Assembly (NCBI RefSeq): GCF_007830355.1
Contig: NZ_VLKO01000009.1
Location: 62,001 to 126,000, forward strand
DNA: 64,000 bases
Origin: Flavobacterium tiangeerense
Lineage (GTDB): Bacteria; Bacteroidota; Bacteroidia; Flavobacteriales; Flavobacteriaceae
Direction: 5' to 3'
The notes under the pieces were generated by a model that was not told the origin of the DNA, searched no databases, and saw only the letters and a program-made list of their open reading frames with translations. Position numbers and translations under genes: made by a program. How positions within the stretch are numbered: the first letter of the stretch is position 1; each line of letters starts with the position of its first letter. Below, piece after piece: positions 34,794 to 44,826 of this stretch.

Positions 34794-35801
34794 ATGTATC
34801 ATTCAAGAATAGCAGGATTGGGTTATTATGTACCCGAAAACGTGGTTACAAATGACGATTTATCTAAGATTATCGATACCAATGATGAATGGATTCAAGA
34901 GCGTACCGGTATAGAAGAGAGACGCCACATCATAAAAGGAGAAGATACGACTACATCTATGGGTGTAAAGGCTGCTGAAATAGCTATTGAACGTGCTGGT
35001 GTTGCCAAGGAAGATATTGATTTTGTAGTTTTTGCAACGTTGAGTCCTGATTTTTATTTCCCTGGTCCAGGAGTTCTAGTACAGCGTGATTTAGGATTAA
35101 AAACAGTTGGTGCTCTTGATGTTCGTAATCAATGTTCGGGTTTTATATATGCTTTATCTGTTGCAGATCAATATATTAAAACAGGAATGTATAAAAACAT
35201 TTTGGTAATTGGTTCAGAGGTACATTCTACTGGATTAGACATGACTACGCGTGGTCGTGGCGTTTCGGTAATTTTTGGAGATGGAGCTGGTGCCGCTGTA
35301 TTAAGTAGAGAGGAAGATTTGACCAAAGGTATTTTGTCTACACATTTACACTCCGAAGGGCAACATGCTGAGGAGTTAATTGTAAAAGCACCAGGAATGG
35401 GAGGACGCTGGGTAACAGATATTTTAGCAGATAATGATCCAGACGACGAAAGTTATTTCCCTTACATGAACGGACAGTTTGTGTTTAAAAATGCTGTAGT
35501 TCGTTTTAGCGAAGTGATTAATGAAGGATTGCAAGCGAATAACTTGCAAGTTTCTGATATTGATATGTTGATTCCTCATCAAGCAAATTTGAGAATCTCT
35601 CAATTCATTCAAAAGAAATTTGATCTTACGGATGACCAAGTGTACAACAACATTCAAAAATATGGTAACACAACCGCAGCTTCTATTCCAATCGCTTTAA
35701 CTGAAGCTTGGGAAAAAGGTAAAATAAAATCAGGAGATACCGTTGTTTTAGCTGCTTTTGGCAGTGGTTTTACTTGGGGAAGTGCTATTATAAAATGGTA
35801 A
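34794..35801 (+). CDS. 3-oxoacyl-ACP synthase III family (ketoacyl-ACP synthase III)
   Basis: 335 residues. The thiolase-fold catalytic triad is complete: Cys114 in RNQCSGFIYA, His262 in LIPHQANLRIS and Asn292 in KYGNTTAASIPIAL. KAS III enzymes start fatty-acid elongation by condensing acetyl- or branched-chain acyl-CoA with malonyl-ACP. The length and a long insert (GMGGRWVTDILADNDPDD) differ slightly from the housekeeping FabH usually found in fab-plsX operons, and no fatty-acid genes flank it, so it may be a paralogue. It is monocistronic. Confidence 0.88.
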   Translation: MYHSRIAGLGYYVPENVVTNDDLSKIIDTNDEWIQERTGIEERRHIIKGEDTTTSMGVKAAEIAIERAGVAKEDIDFVVFATLSPDFYFPGPGVLVQRDLGLKTVGALDVRNQCSGFIYALSVADQYIKTGMYKNILVIGSEVHSTGLDMTTRGRGVSVIFGDGAGAAVLSREEDLTKGILSTHLHSEGQHAEELIVKAPGMGGRWVTDILADNDPDDESYFPYMNGQFVFKNAVVRFSEVINEGLQANNLQVSDIDMLIPHQANLRISQFIQKKFDLTDDQVYNNIQKYGNTTAASIPIALTEAWEKGKIKSGDTVVLAAFGSGFTWGSAIIKW

Positions 35802-35840
35802 ATAAACCCTGTATTTATAAGGTAAATGCATAATAAAGTA

Positions 35841-35875
35841 AAAAGTCTGTACAAATTTGTACAGACTTTTTTTTT
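35841..35875 (+). terminator. Rho-independent terminator after the KAS III gene
   Basis: A perfect 30-bp palindrome (35841-35870, core GTCTGTACAAATTTGTACAG) followed by further T residues. Confidence 0.9.
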
Positions 35876-35932
35876 GGAAAATAAAAGCTATTTTTATACT
35901 CCCGTTATTTCAAATACTAAACCTCTTTAATT

Positions 35933-36928
35933 ATGGCAAACCGCAGAAATTTTTTAAAAACAACAGCGCTCGCCTCAGCAGCTTTTGCTTTGCAAGCCTT
36001 CAAGGGTAAAGCGGAAACAGAAAATATAGCAGAACCCAAGAAAATCAACAAACCAATTGTGCTTTCAACTTGGAATTTCGGTATGCAAGCGAATGTGGCT
36101 GCTTGGGATGTTTTAAAAAATAATGGGAAAGCGCTGGATGCTGTTGAGGCTGGCGTGAAAATTCCCGAAGCTGATCCAAAAGAGCGAAGCGTAGGTTATG
36201 GCGGAAGACCAGATCGCGATGGCCGAGTGACGCTTGATGCTTGTATCATGGATGAAAATGCTAATATTGGATCTGTGGCGTGTTTAGAGTTTATAAAGCA
36301 TCCCATTTCTGTGGCACGAGCAGTAATGGAAAAAACACCTCACGTAATGCTGGTAGGAGATGGTGCCCTTCAATTTGCTGTTTCGCAAGGGTTTGTCAAG
36401 GAAAATTTACTAGTAGCTGACTCAGAACGGGAGTGGAAAGAATGGCTAAAAACCAGTGATTACAAACCTATTGCTAATATTGAAAATCACGATACCATTG
36501 GCATGATTGCCCTTGACGCCAATGGAGATTTGTCTGGAGCATGTACTACAAGTGGCATGGCGTTTAAAATGCATGGACGTTTAGGAGATTCGCCCATCAT
36601 AGGTGCAGGTCTCTACGTAGATAACGAAATTGGTGCTGCCACTGCTACAGGTCATGGGGAAGAAGTAATACGAATTACAGGTTGTCACTTGGTGGTAGAA
36701 CTCATGCGACAAGGGAAATCTCCACAAAAAGCATGTGAAGAGGCGGTCATGCGCATTGTAAATTTAACCCAAAAAAGAAATAAAAATCTAAAAGACATTC
36801 AAGTTGGTTTTATAGCCTTGAACAAAAAAGGGGAGTACGGATCATATTGTATTCAAGGTGGTTTTAATTATGCGGTACATGATGCAACAGGAAATCGCTT
36901 GATTGATGCTTCTTATTTTTTGAAATAA
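35933..36928 (+). CDS. N4-(beta-N-acetylglucosaminyl)-L-asparaginase (glycosylasparaginase)
   Basis: 331 residues. An N-terminal nucleophile hydrolase that splits the GlcNAc-Asn bond of N-glycans. The autocleavage site is in ENHDTIGMIAL, giving Thr188 as the new N-terminal nucleophile, as in the studied enzyme of Elizabethkingia meningoseptica. Substrate-binding words are SVGYGGRPDRDGRVTLDA and ACTTSGMAFKMHGRLGDSPI, with ATGHGEEVIR downstream. The start ANRRNFLKTTALASAAFA is a twin-arginine-like signal, so export to the periplasm is likely. It is monocistronic, with its own terminator. Confidence 0.93.
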   Translation: MANRRNFLKTTALASAAFALQAFKGKAETENIAEPKKINKPIVLSTWNFGMQANVAAWDVLKNNGKALDAVEAGVKIPEADPKERSVGYGGRPDRDGRVTLDACIMDENANIGSVACLEFIKHPISVARAVMEKTPHVMLVGDGALQFAVSQGFVKENLLVADSEREWKEWLKTSDYKPIANIENHDTIGMIALDANGDLSGACTTSGMAFKMHGRLGDSPIIGAGLYVDNEIGAATATGHGEEVIRITGCHLVVELMRQGKSPQKACEEAVMRIVNLTQKRNKNLKDIQVGFIALNKKGEYGSYCIQGGFNYAVHDATGNRLIDASYFLK

Positions 36929-36945
36929 TAAATCTTAATGAAAAT

Positions 36946-36978
36946 AAAAAATTCGGAGTGGCATGCTCCGAATTTTTT
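36946..36978 (+). terminator. Rho-independent terminator after glycosylasparaginase
   Basis: AAAAATTCGGAG (36946-36957) pairs with CTCCGAATTTTT (36966-36977) and ends in a T run. Confidence 0.9.
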
Positions 36979-37131
36979 GGGTAACAAACTATTAAAACTA
37001 ATTTTTTAGAATTGGAAAAGCATTTTCGAATTCAAAAAAAAATTAGACAATTGAGTTGATAAAATAGGCAACTGACTCATACTGTTTTTTATATGCTATC
37101 AAAATTTAAAATTTTGTAACACTATTTTTTT

Positions 37132-39540
37132 CTAGAACAGACCTCCACCTTGTTTGGTATTGTCCTCTCTTTGTTTGCGCTGCAGGTTTTTAGTTTTACC
37201 TCCGCCAAAAGCATAATTGAAACCTACAAATACGGATTGACTTTCCCATCTAAATTGACCTCTTTGTGGATACGGATTTTCACCCTCAAAACCTGCTTTC
37301 ATGGTGTTGAAAATATCATTGAATCGGATGCTTAATGTAGCCTTGTCTTTCAAGAAAGAGTAGCGTCCACCAGCGTCAATTTTGTACATTTCTTTGTTGT
37401 TAAATTGAACACCATCAACTCCAGATCTATAAAAACCAAATAATAGAAAACGTAGACTTTTACTAGCTTTGAAATTACTATTAAAACGAGCATTAAATGC
37501 TGCTGCGGCAACTTCTTTGGTAACCAAATCGAATGAGTTTGTAGTAGTGTTTATTTGAGATACAAGTCCTTTCTGGTTGATGTTTGAGTAATCTATTGCA
37601 GGTTGAATATCCCACCAACTATTAATTTTATAATTCATAGAAACTTCAAATCCATAGGCAGTGTTGTTGTCAAAGTTGTCAAAACTTAAAATTTGTTGGT
37701 CTTGATTTTGAGGATCTGGATAAATGATTCGGTTGATTTCGTTTTGAATGCTTCTTACAAACAATCCGGTGGTTAAAGATCCCTTTGAAAGTGTCTTTGT
37801 GTAATTAAATTCTATTGAGTTTGTAAATTGTGGGTCCAATTCTGGATTTCCTATAGAGGTTAATCTAGGCGAGCTAAATTCTCTCAGGGGTTTTGTTTGA
37901 TCTATTCCAGGTCTGTCTACACGTCTGCTAAAACTAATTTGGAGTTGGTTTTTTTCAGATGGTGAGTACGTCATAGACGCTGATGGATATACTGTAAAAT
38001 AATCATCTTTGTAAGCAACGGTGCCGTTTAGCACTGCTTTTACATGATAGCTTTCAAAACGTGCACCCAATTGGTAGCCAATTTTTTTGAATTTTTGTCC
38101 ATAGGTCGCATAAGCCGAATAAATGTCTAAATCATACGTGTAATTTGAATTTGTCAAAGCAGCGTTGTTTGTAGCATAATCGTTATCGGTACGTAAATTT
38201 CTGCTTTCTGCACCAAGCTCTAATTTTGTTTTTTCGTCAAGCGGATTCGTGTAATCGAGATTTACGATGGTGTTAATTCTTTTTTCGCCAAGCGAATCAT
38301 CGTAAGCGCTACTTGGGATGCTAGGATTGGTATACGTGGTGCGAAAACGTGCTATTTGATCTTCAGAGAAAATACTGTGATTTACTTCTAAATCAAGTGT
38401 TTCTCCCTCTTTACTTGTTAGGTGTTTTAGCGCAACATTATACGTCCCATCGGTATTGTCAGTGAGGTAGTTCGAGTTTAATCCAATATTTTGAGAAGCG
38501 TTAGGATTAACGACACTAATATCAATTATACCATCACTCTTAAAAATATTTTGATTGGTATAAGCAGACAAGGTGTTTTTATCGTTGATGTAATAATCCA
38601 TTCCAAATTTCACAAGATGTGACTTGTTATCATTCTTTATATCAAAAATTTGATTCGAATTATCATCTAATCGTGATATCATGCCTTCATTAAATCGGAT
38701 CCCAAAATTATCCCCATAAGTAGAGAAAAAATTCACTTTTCCTGTTCTGTAGTTCATGTTCAGAGTGTTGGAAATCTTTGGAGTTTGGGCAAATGTTAAT
38801 CCAGAATTGATGCTGGCATTAAGGCCGTCATTAGCATTTTTATGTAAAACAATATTGATAATCCCAGACATTCCCTCAGGATTGTATTTTGCACTTGGGT
38901 TTGTAATCAGTTCAATTTTTTTGATAGAGGCTGATGGGATTTGTTTTAATAATTGCGAAGCCTCAATGTTACTGGGTCTGCCGTCAACTAAAACACGTAC
39001 ATTTTCATTTCCTCTCAAGGAAATTTTACCATCTTGATCTACATTTACAGAGGGGATGTTACTCATAATCTCTGATGCGGTGGCTCCTGCGGTAGTCAAA
39101 TCTTTACCCACATTAATCACTTTTCGATCTATTTTTTGTTCAATGGTTGAGCGTTCTGCTATAATTTCTACTCCTTTTAGTTGTATAGCGTCTTCTTCTA
39201 GAATTATGGTATTGAGATTGGCCGATTTTTGATCTATAGAAAGTACAACTGGTTTAGAAACAGTTTTATATCCCATAAATTGAATTTCAACGGTATACTT
39301 TTTTAGCGGTAAATTTTTAATGCTAAAAAGTCCTTTCTCTGAGGTAATTTCGCCGGTTAGCACTTTACCGTCTTCTTTTATAACTACATTTACATATCCA
39401 AGCGGTTCATTAGTTTGCTTGTCGATTATTTTTCCAGTGATTAGTCCAGAGTTTTCAAGTGGCGAGGTTTTACTTGAAGTTTGTGCTTGTACAGTAAACA
39501 GCGTTACCATAAAGCAGATAATTGATAGTTTCAATTTCAT
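37132..39540 (-). CDS. TonB-dependent-receptor-like outer-membrane protein with carboxypeptidase-like domain
   Basis: 802 residues with a signal peptide (FMVTLFTVQAQTSS). Residues about 30-120 are a CarboxypepD_reg-like domain (GLITGKIIDKQTNEPLGYVN). Then a plug-like region (NVRVLVDGRPSNIEA, IKKIELITNPSAKYNPEGMS) leads into a beta-barrel of the OMP_b-brl_3 type with FSRRVDRPGI and GFNYAF near the end. It likely binds and imports an oligomeric nutrient or a peptide; substrate unknown. Upstream 39541-39833 is a 293-bp divergent promoter region that includes a short TTTGATTGA direct repeat. Confidence 0.88.
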   Translation of the reverse strand: MKLKLSIICFMVTLFTVQAQTSSKTSPLENSGLITGKIIDKQTNEPLGYVNVVIKEDGKVLTGEITSEKGLFSIKNLPLKKYTVEIQFMGYKTVSKPVVLSIDQKSANLNTIILEEDAIQLKGVEIIAERSTIEQKIDRKVINVGKDLTTAGATASEIMSNIPSVNVDQDGKISLRGNENVRVLVDGRPSNIEASQLLKQIPSASIKKIELITNPSAKYNPEGMSGIINIVLHKNANDGLNASINSGLTFAQTPKISNTLNMNYRTGKVNFFSTYGDNFGIRFNEGMISRLDDNSNQIFDIKNDNKSHLVKFGMDYYINDKNTLSAYTNQNIFKSDGIIDISVVNPNASQNIGLNSNYLTDNTDGTYNVALKHLTSKEGETLDLEVNHSIFSEDQIARFRTTYTNPSIPSSAYDDSLGEKRINTIVNLDYTNPLDEKTKLELGAESRNLRTDNDYATNNAALTNSNYTYDLDIYSAYATYGQKFKKIGYQLGARFESYHVKAVLNGTVAYKDDYFTVYPSASMTYSPSEKNQLQISFSRRVDRPGIDQTKPLREFSSPRLTSIGNPELDPQFTNSIEFNYTKTLSKGSLTTGLFVRSIQNEINRIIYPDPQNQDQQILSFDNFDNNTAYGFEVSMNYKINSWWDIQPAIDYSNINQKGLVSQINTTTNSFDLVTKEVAAAAFNARFNSNFKASKSLRFLLFGFYRSGVDGVQFNNKEMYKIDAGGRYSFLKDKATLSIRFNDIFNTMKAGFEGENPYPQRGQFRWESQSVFVGFNYAFGGGKTKNLQRKQREDNTKQGGGLF

Positions 39541-39804
39541 GATTAATTTGATTTGATTGATTTGATTGATGAGGCAAATGTATTCTTTTAAATAATACTA
39601 TGTTAAGCACAATACTATTTTATGTATTATTTAACATTTAATTAATATTTGGAACACAGTAACCAAGATAATAGACTGTTTTGAAGTATAATTGTTACAT
39701 TAATTTCTATGTAATTTTGATTTGTTTTGTGTTTTTTATGTATCAGTCAGATTGTGAGTTGTAAATTATGTTGGTATCCAATTTTCAATTTCCTTGATTA
39801 TGAC

Positions 39805-39812
39805 TATATTTG
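39805..39812 (+). promoter_or_regulatory. -7 promoter element of argS
   Basis: TATATTTG fits TAnnTTTG, 21 bp before the ATG at 39834. Its presence between the two possible starts supports the downstream start. Confidence 0.55.
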
Positions 39813-39833
39813 CTGTCTCAAAAAAAATATAAA

Positions 39834-41612
39834 ATGACTTTACCACAAGTTCTTATACCCGCAATAGAAAACGCAATAAAAACCTTGTTTGACGTGACCA
39901 TTGAAAAGGTGGAGTTTCAAACCACTCGTAAAGAGTTTGAGGGAGATATTACCATGGTTATTTTTCCATTGTTGAAACTAGTAAAGAGTAATCCTGTAGA
40001 ATTAGGAAATAAAATTGGAAATTATTTAGTCGAAAACCTAGCTGAAGTAAGTCGTTTCAATGTAGTTTCGGGTTTCTTGAATATTGTAATTGCGGATCAA
40101 TATTACTTAAACCTATTTGCAGGTATAAAAGACAATGCTACTTATGGTTTTGTGACGCCTTCGGCAAATGATAAAGCCGTTATGGTTGAGTATTCCTCTC
40201 CAAATACCAATAAACCTTTGCATTTAGGACACGTTCGTAATAATTTGCTAGGATATTCAGTAGCTGAAATCATCAAGGCTTCAGGTAAAAAAGTATATAA
40301 AACACAAATCATTAATGATAGAGGTATTCATATTTGTAAGTCCATGTTGGCTTGGCAAAAATTTGGTGACAATCAAACTCCTAAAACTTCAGGCTTAAAA
40401 GGAGATAAATTAGTTGGTAACTTTTATGTGGCATTTGATAAGGCCTACAAAGAGGAAATTAATCAATTAATGCAAGAAGGGAAAACAGAAGAAGAAGCTA
40501 AAAAACAAGCTCCGATTATTCTTGAAGCCCAAGAAATGCTCCAAAAATGGGAAGCTGGAGATGCTGAAGTGAAAGCATTGTGGGCCAAAATGAACCAATG
40601 GGTTTACGATGGTTTTGCCATTACATATAAGAATCTAGGAGTTGATTTTGACAAGTATTATTACGAAAGCGATACGTATTTACTAGGGAAAGATGTAGTC
40701 CAAATTGGGTTAGAAAAAGGAATTTTCGAAAAAGATCCTGACGGTTCTGTTTGGATTGACTTAACTGACGAAGGTCTTGATCGTAAAATTGTGTTGCGTT
40801 CAGATGGTACGGCTGTGTATATGACTCAGGATATTGGTACGGCAATTCAACGTGTGAAAGACATGCAAGATGTTGGCGGAATGGTATATACTGTAGGAAA
40901 TGAGCAAGATTACCATTTTAAAGTATTGTTTTTGATTCTGAAAAAATTAGGTTTTGATTGGGCAAAAAACTTATACCACTTGTCATACGGAATGGTTGAT
41001 TTACCATCAGGAAAGATGAAATCTCGTGAAGGAACTGTTGTAGATGCCGATGATTTAATGCAAGAAATGACCGCTACGGCTCAAAAAATAGCAGAGGATT
41101 TAGGAAAATTAGAAGCGTATTCACCTGAAGAAAAAGCTAATTTATACAGCACAATCGGTTTAGGAGCATTGAAATATTATATTTTGAAAGTAGATCCTAA
41201 GAAGCGAATCCTTTTTAATCCAGAAGAGTCTGTTGATTTTGCTGGAAACACAGGTCCGTTCATACAATATACCTATGCACGTATTCAATCTATAATTCGC
41301 AAAGCAAATTTTGATTACTCAAATAATGCACAAATAGATATTTTACATGAAAAAGAGAAAGAATTGGTCAAACAATTGGAACTTTTTCCTGAAGTAATTC
41401 AAAATGCAGCCCAGCATCACAGTCCGGCGCTTTTGGCAAATTTTACTTATGATTTAGTTCGTGAGTACAATTCGTTTTACCAAGCAGTGCCTATTTTAGG
41501 GGAAGAGGATTTAGAAAAGAAAAAATTCAGAGTACAACTGTCTAAAAAAGTAGCCGAGGTTATTGCGGCATCATTTAAGTTACTGGGAATTAATGTTCCT
41601 GACAGAATGTAA
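39834..41612 (+). CDS. argS: Arginyl-tRNA synthetase
   Basis: 592 residues from the ATG at 39834. An earlier in-frame codon at 39810 overlaps the promoter and adds non-conserved residues (MLSQKKYK). The class I signature HLGH is at residues 130-133 (NKPLHLGHVRNNLLG) and the KMSKS equivalent is PSGKMKSREGTVV. The N-terminal Add-1 domain (about 1-95) and the C-terminal anticodon domain ending LLGINVPDRM are both present. It attaches arginine to tRNA-Arg in the cytosol. It is monocistronic. Confidence 0.97.
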   Translation: MTLPQVLIPAIENAIKTLFDVTIEKVEFQTTRKEFEGDITMVIFPLLKLVKSNPVELGNKIGNYLVENLAEVSRFNVVSGFLNIVIADQYYLNLFAGIKDNATYGFVTPSANDKAVMVEYSSPNTNKPLHLGHVRNNLLGYSVAEIIKASGKKVYKTQIINDRGIHICKSMLAWQKFGDNQTPKTSGLKGDKLVGNFYVAFDKAYKEEINQLMQEGKTEEEAKKQAPIILEAQEMLQKWEAGDAEVKALWAKMNQWVYDGFAITYKNLGVDFDKYYYESDTYLLGKDVVQIGLEKGIFEKDPDGSVWIDLTDEGLDRKIVLRSDGTAVYMTQDIGTAIQRVKDMQDVGGMVYTVGNEQDYHFKVLFLILKKLGFDWAKNLYHLSYGMVDLPSGKMKSREGTVVDADDLMQEMTATAQKIAEDLGKLEAYSPEEKANLYSTIGLGALKYYILKVDPKKRILFNPEESVDFAGNTGPFIQYTYARIQSIIRKANFDYSNNAQIDILHEKEKELVKQLELFPEVIQNAAQHHSPALLANFTYDLVREYNSFYQAVPILGEEDLEKKKFRVQLSKKVAEVIAASFKLLGINVPDRM

Positions 41613-41630
41613 ATTTAAAACTTTAGATCA

Positions 41631-41668
41631 AAAAAATCCGAATCAGTTAAGATTCGGATTTTTTTTTT
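41631..41668 (+). terminator. Rho-independent terminator after argS
   Basis: AAAAAATCCGAATC (41631-41644) pairs with GATTCGGATTTTTT (41651-41664), and more T residues follow. Confidence 0.92.
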
Positions 41669-41738
41669 GGGCGAAAGCCAATTTTTTAAATAGTTTTTGC
41701 AAACCTAAATGTATTGTAAACGATGCATTATATTTTTT

Positions 41739-42653
41739 TTAAGATTTAATTACAAAGGAATCTATGATAGCATCAATTTCTGCTTGACTTGCAGTAGGTT
41801 TTAGATCAAATAGAAGGGAAAAAAGAGACTTCTTTTCTACTTTTTTGTGCAAGTTGATGTCTTTTTTTGAGGCATAAACGCTATTCCATTTATTTCTAAT
41901 TTTGAGCCAGATGTCCTCGTTTTTCTTCCACCAGTTTTGGGCCACTTTACAGTTAGCATCAGGAACTTTAGTATAGACATCAAAACCTTTTTCTTGAGCC
42001 AATAAGATGTCTTTTTGATTTAAATTCCGAATCAATTTGTCGTTATCTTGTTCATGAACCCAGCCCGTTGCCGTTATTTCATGTATGTTTCTTCTTTTTA
42101 ATACATTGTAGTCATCTCTTTTTGTATACTCTCTTCTAGGGAGAGGTGCGTCTGTGGTATTTTTCCAATAGTGACTTCCATCAACATGAACCCAACTAGA
42201 TGAGCCTTCATATCTAGGACTGTCGTCTACCTGATATACTTTTTGTGTCCATTGTCCTTTTACATTTTTTGCAGGTGTTGCGCTGTGTTTCCAAGTCAAA
42301 TCTTTTTGAAAGTTAAGAAAATCGGTGTTTTCAAATAGCCAGTCTTGTCTCCAGTGTTTTACAATGTCATTTTCATTAGAACCTACTATTAATAAATGTT
42401 GCATGCTTATTTTTTTAGATGAGTCTTCAATAAGCTGAACCCATTCTAATGCTTTTTCATGTTTTGTTTCAGAAGGTTTATAGGTTAATGAATCTTTGGG
42501 ATAATTAAAAGTCTCAGCAAAGTTGAATTGAACTTCATAGCAACCGCACATAGACTTGATGGCTGCGATGTCATTTTGTCTAGCATCTGTTTGACTGTTG
42601 CTTAATAAGCTTGTAGTTAATGCAATGGAGGTAATGAAAACTTTTGATCTCAT
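41739..42653 (-). CDS. DUF6607 family secreted protein, heme locus
   Basis: 304 residues with a signal peptide (SIALTTSLLSNSQTDA). CGCYEVQFNFAETFNYP, YEGSSSWVHVDGSHYWKN and EITATGWVHEQDN match DUF6607. In many Bacteroidetes this family lies beside HmuY and a TonB receptor. Here it is divergent from that pair across a 97-bp region that contains a palindrome (42700-42716). A role in heme or iron uptake is inferred from the context. Residues that might bind metal, such as the paired Cys near the mature N-terminus and several His, are present but their use is unknown. Confidence 0.8.
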   Translation of the reverse strand: MRSKVFITSIALTTSLLSNSQTDARQNDIAAIKSMCGCYEVQFNFAETFNYPKDSLTYKPSETKHEKALEWVQLIEDSSKKISMQHLLIVGSNENDIVKHWRQDWLFENTDFLNFQKDLTWKHSATPAKNVKGQWTQKVYQVDDSPRYEGSSSWVHVDGSHYWKNTTDAPLPRREYTKRDDYNVLKRRNIHEITATGWVHEQDNDKLIRNLNQKDILLAQEKGFDVYTKVPDANCKVAQNWWKKNEDIWLKIRNKWNSVYASKKDINLHKKVEKKSLFSLLFDLKPTASQAEIDAIIDSFVIKS

Positions 42654-42699
42654 ATAAATACTTTTTAAGGATTAAATAATTTCGACAAAAATACTATAT

Positions 42700-42716
42700 T
42701 TATTTAGAACAAATAA
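42700..42716. promoter_or_regulatory. Palindromic operator candidate between divergent heme genes
   Basis: TTATTT-AGAAC-AAATAA is a perfect 6-5-6 inverted repeat that extends imperfectly on both sides. It lies just upstream of the -7 element of the receptor gene (42727) and 47 bp from the start of the DUF6607 gene, where a repressor could control both. An AT-rich Fur-type iron box would fit; identity not proven. Confidence 0.45.
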
Positions 42717-42726
42717 AAATAATATC

Positions 42727-42734
42727 TACATTTG
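42727..42734 (+). promoter_or_regulatory. -7 promoter element of the heme receptor operon
   Basis: TACATTTG fits TAnnTTTG, 16 bp before the ATG at 42751. It lies 10 bp downstream of the palindrome at 42700. Confidence 0.55.
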
Positions 42735-42750
42735 CTGAAAAAAATCAAGA

Positions 42751-44826
42751 ATGTTTCTAAATAGAATACTAAAAATAGGCTTTCCTTTACTCTCATTAGC
42801 GTGTTACTCTCAAGGTCAACAGTCAATTGATTCTTTAAAACAGGAACATTTAGATGAAGTTGTTGTAACAGCAACACGAACAAAAAGATTGATTGCTACT
42901 TTGCCACTTCCAACACATGTTATATCTGCGGCTACTATAGAAAAGGCCGGCGTGACACGATTAGATGAAATTTTAGCACAACAAACAGGACTTCATTTAA
43001 CATCAGATTTTGGAGGAGTGGAAGGATTACAAATGCAAGGTCTTGATGCAGCATATATTTTAATTTTAATGGATGGGGTTCCTCTTGTAGGAAGGAGTGC
43101 AGGAACATTTGATTTGTCTCGAATAAGTGTGGGAAATATTGATCGAATAGAAATTGTAAAAGGAGCTTCTTCGTCTTTATATGGTTCTGAAGCTTTAGCG
43201 GGTGTAATTAACATTATTACTAAAAAGCCAACACGTAATAATGCTTCGGGAAATGGATCCTTTAGATACGCTAGTTGGAATACTAATGATGTAAATCTGA
43301 ATTTTAATTGGAAAAAAGAAAAAATTTCGGCAACACTTTTTACCAATTATTTCTCCTCAAATGGCTATGATTTAGACCCAAATACGGAATTAAAAACAGT
43401 AGAGCCTTATCAAAACACCACTATACAACCCAGAGTGTTTTGGGATTTTTCAAAAAATGTAAAATTTACCTTTGGGACACGTTTTTACAATCAATTGCAA
43501 GAATATAAAACGATCATAAATGCCATTAATTATGCTGGTAATGCAACAATTTTAGAATGGGATTTACATTCAAAATTAGAACAAAAATGGGGTTCTAATG
43601 TACAAGTAGATTATGAATTGTATGCCACAAATTACAAAAATAATTCTTTCTTGAATAGTCCTGAAAATATACTTTTTGAACAAAATTATTACAATCAATG
43701 GTTGTATCGTCCAGAAATTAGAGCCTTGTTTAATTGGAAAAAAAATAAAATTATAGCAGGTGCGGGTTTTAATCATGAATCTTTAGATAGAACTTATTTT
43801 GCTACAAAAGTGGCTGTTCAATCTCAATATGTTTTTTCACAATTGGATTTTAATCCGACGGAGAAAGTCAATTTTTTGCTAGGAATTCGGTATGACAATA
43901 ATAGCCAGTTTGCCTCTCAATGGAGCCCTAAATTTGCTGTAAATTACAAAGTCAATCCTAGTTTATCTTTCAAAACATCTATAGGTTATGGTTTTAAAGC
44001 GCCTGATTTTAGACAATTGTATTTTGATTTTACAAATTCCTCAGTAGGATATACCGTGCTGGGATATAATGTAGCAGAATCACAATTAAATGTTTTAGAA
44101 AAGCAAGGACAGCTGCTGAACAGGATACCTGGAATTAGTTTTGAAAATCCATTAGAACCAGAAAGTTCCGTAAATCTAAATTTGGGCAGCTTTTATCAAA
44201 AGGAAAAATTAAAAGTGGAGACCAATTTTTTTTACAATTCGATATCAAATCTCATCGATACAAGAGTTGCCGCACAAAAGAATAATGGACAAAACGTATT
44301 TAGTTACTTTAATGTTGACCAAATTTTTACCTATGGTCTAGAATTCAATTCTACTCATAAGTATTCTAAGCAATTTAATGTTTCTTTTGGTTATCAATAC
44401 TTAATTGCTAAAGACGAGTCTGTTATCAAAGCTGTTGAGAAAGGCACAGTTTACGCCCGAGATCCTGTAACATTAGAATCTTTCCAAATTAAAAAAGCTG
44501 ATTATTTTGGGTTATTCAATCGTTCGAAAAACACGGCAAATTTAAAGTTTTATTATGCTGTGCCAAAGTTAAAAACCGATTTCAATTTACAAGTTTTTTA
44601 TAAAAGTAAGTATGGTTTATGGGATTCTAATAACAATCAAGTTTTAGATAAATATGATGACTTTGTAAATGCTTTTACAACGATCAATATTTCCGCTTCA
44701 AAAAAAATGCTACAAAAATTTACGCTACAAGCAGGTGTCAACAATCTTTTTGATTTTACAAATCCACAAGAAATTAGTACACTTTCGGGGCGTTTATTTT
44801 TTACAAGATTACAATTTAATTTTTAA
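42751..44826 (+). CDS. TonB-dependent receptor, probable heme uptake (HmuR-like)
   Basis: 691 residues with a signal peptide (LLSLACYSQGQQS). The plug begins DEVVVTATRTKRLIATLPLP and includes QTGLHLTSDFGGVEGLQMQG, ILMDGVPLVGRSAGTFDLS and IDRIEIVKGASSSLYGSEAL, hallmarks of true TonB receptors. The barrel holds YGFKAPDFRQLYFDF, a FRAP/NPNL-region equivalent of heme receptors, and ends FFTRLQFNF. The adjacent HmuY gene (start 19 bp after the stop) supports heme as the ligand. The operator candidate at 42700 suggests iron control. Confidence 0.9.
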   Translation: MFLNRILKIGFPLLSLACYSQGQQSIDSLKQEHLDEVVVTATRTKRLIATLPLPTHVISAATIEKAGVTRLDEILAQQTGLHLTSDFGGVEGLQMQGLDAAYILILMDGVPLVGRSAGTFDLSRISVGNIDRIEIVKGASSSLYGSEALAGVINIITKKPTRNNASGNGSFRYASWNTNDVNLNFNWKKEKISATLFTNYFSSNGYDLDPNTELKTVEPYQNTTIQPRVFWDFSKNVKFTFGTRFYNQLQEYKTIINAINYAGNATILEWDLHSKLEQKWGSNVQVDYELYATNYKNNSFLNSPENILFEQNYYNQWLYRPEIRALFNWKKNKIIAGAGFNHESLDRTYFATKVAVQSQYVFSQLDFNPTEKVNFLLGIRYDNNSQFASQWSPKFAVNYKVNPSLSFKTSIGYGFKAPDFRQLYFDFTNSSVGYTVLGYNVAESQLNVLEKQGQLLNRIPGISFENPLEPESSVNLNLGSFYQKEKLKVETNFFYNSISNLIDTRVAAQKNNGQNVFSYFNVDQIFTYGLEFNSTHKYSKQFNVSFGYQYLIAKDESVIKAVEKGTVYARDPVTLESFQIKKADYFGLFNRSKNTANLKFYYAVPKLKTDFNLQVFYKSKYGLWDSNNNQVLDKYDDFVNAFTTINISASKKMLQKFTLQAGVNNLFDFTNPQEISTLSGRLFFTRLQFNF

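Noticed and set aside
39541..39570. TTTGATTGA direct repeat before the beta-barrel receptor gene
   Set aside because: Two short AT-rich units are likely by chance and no function can be argued.
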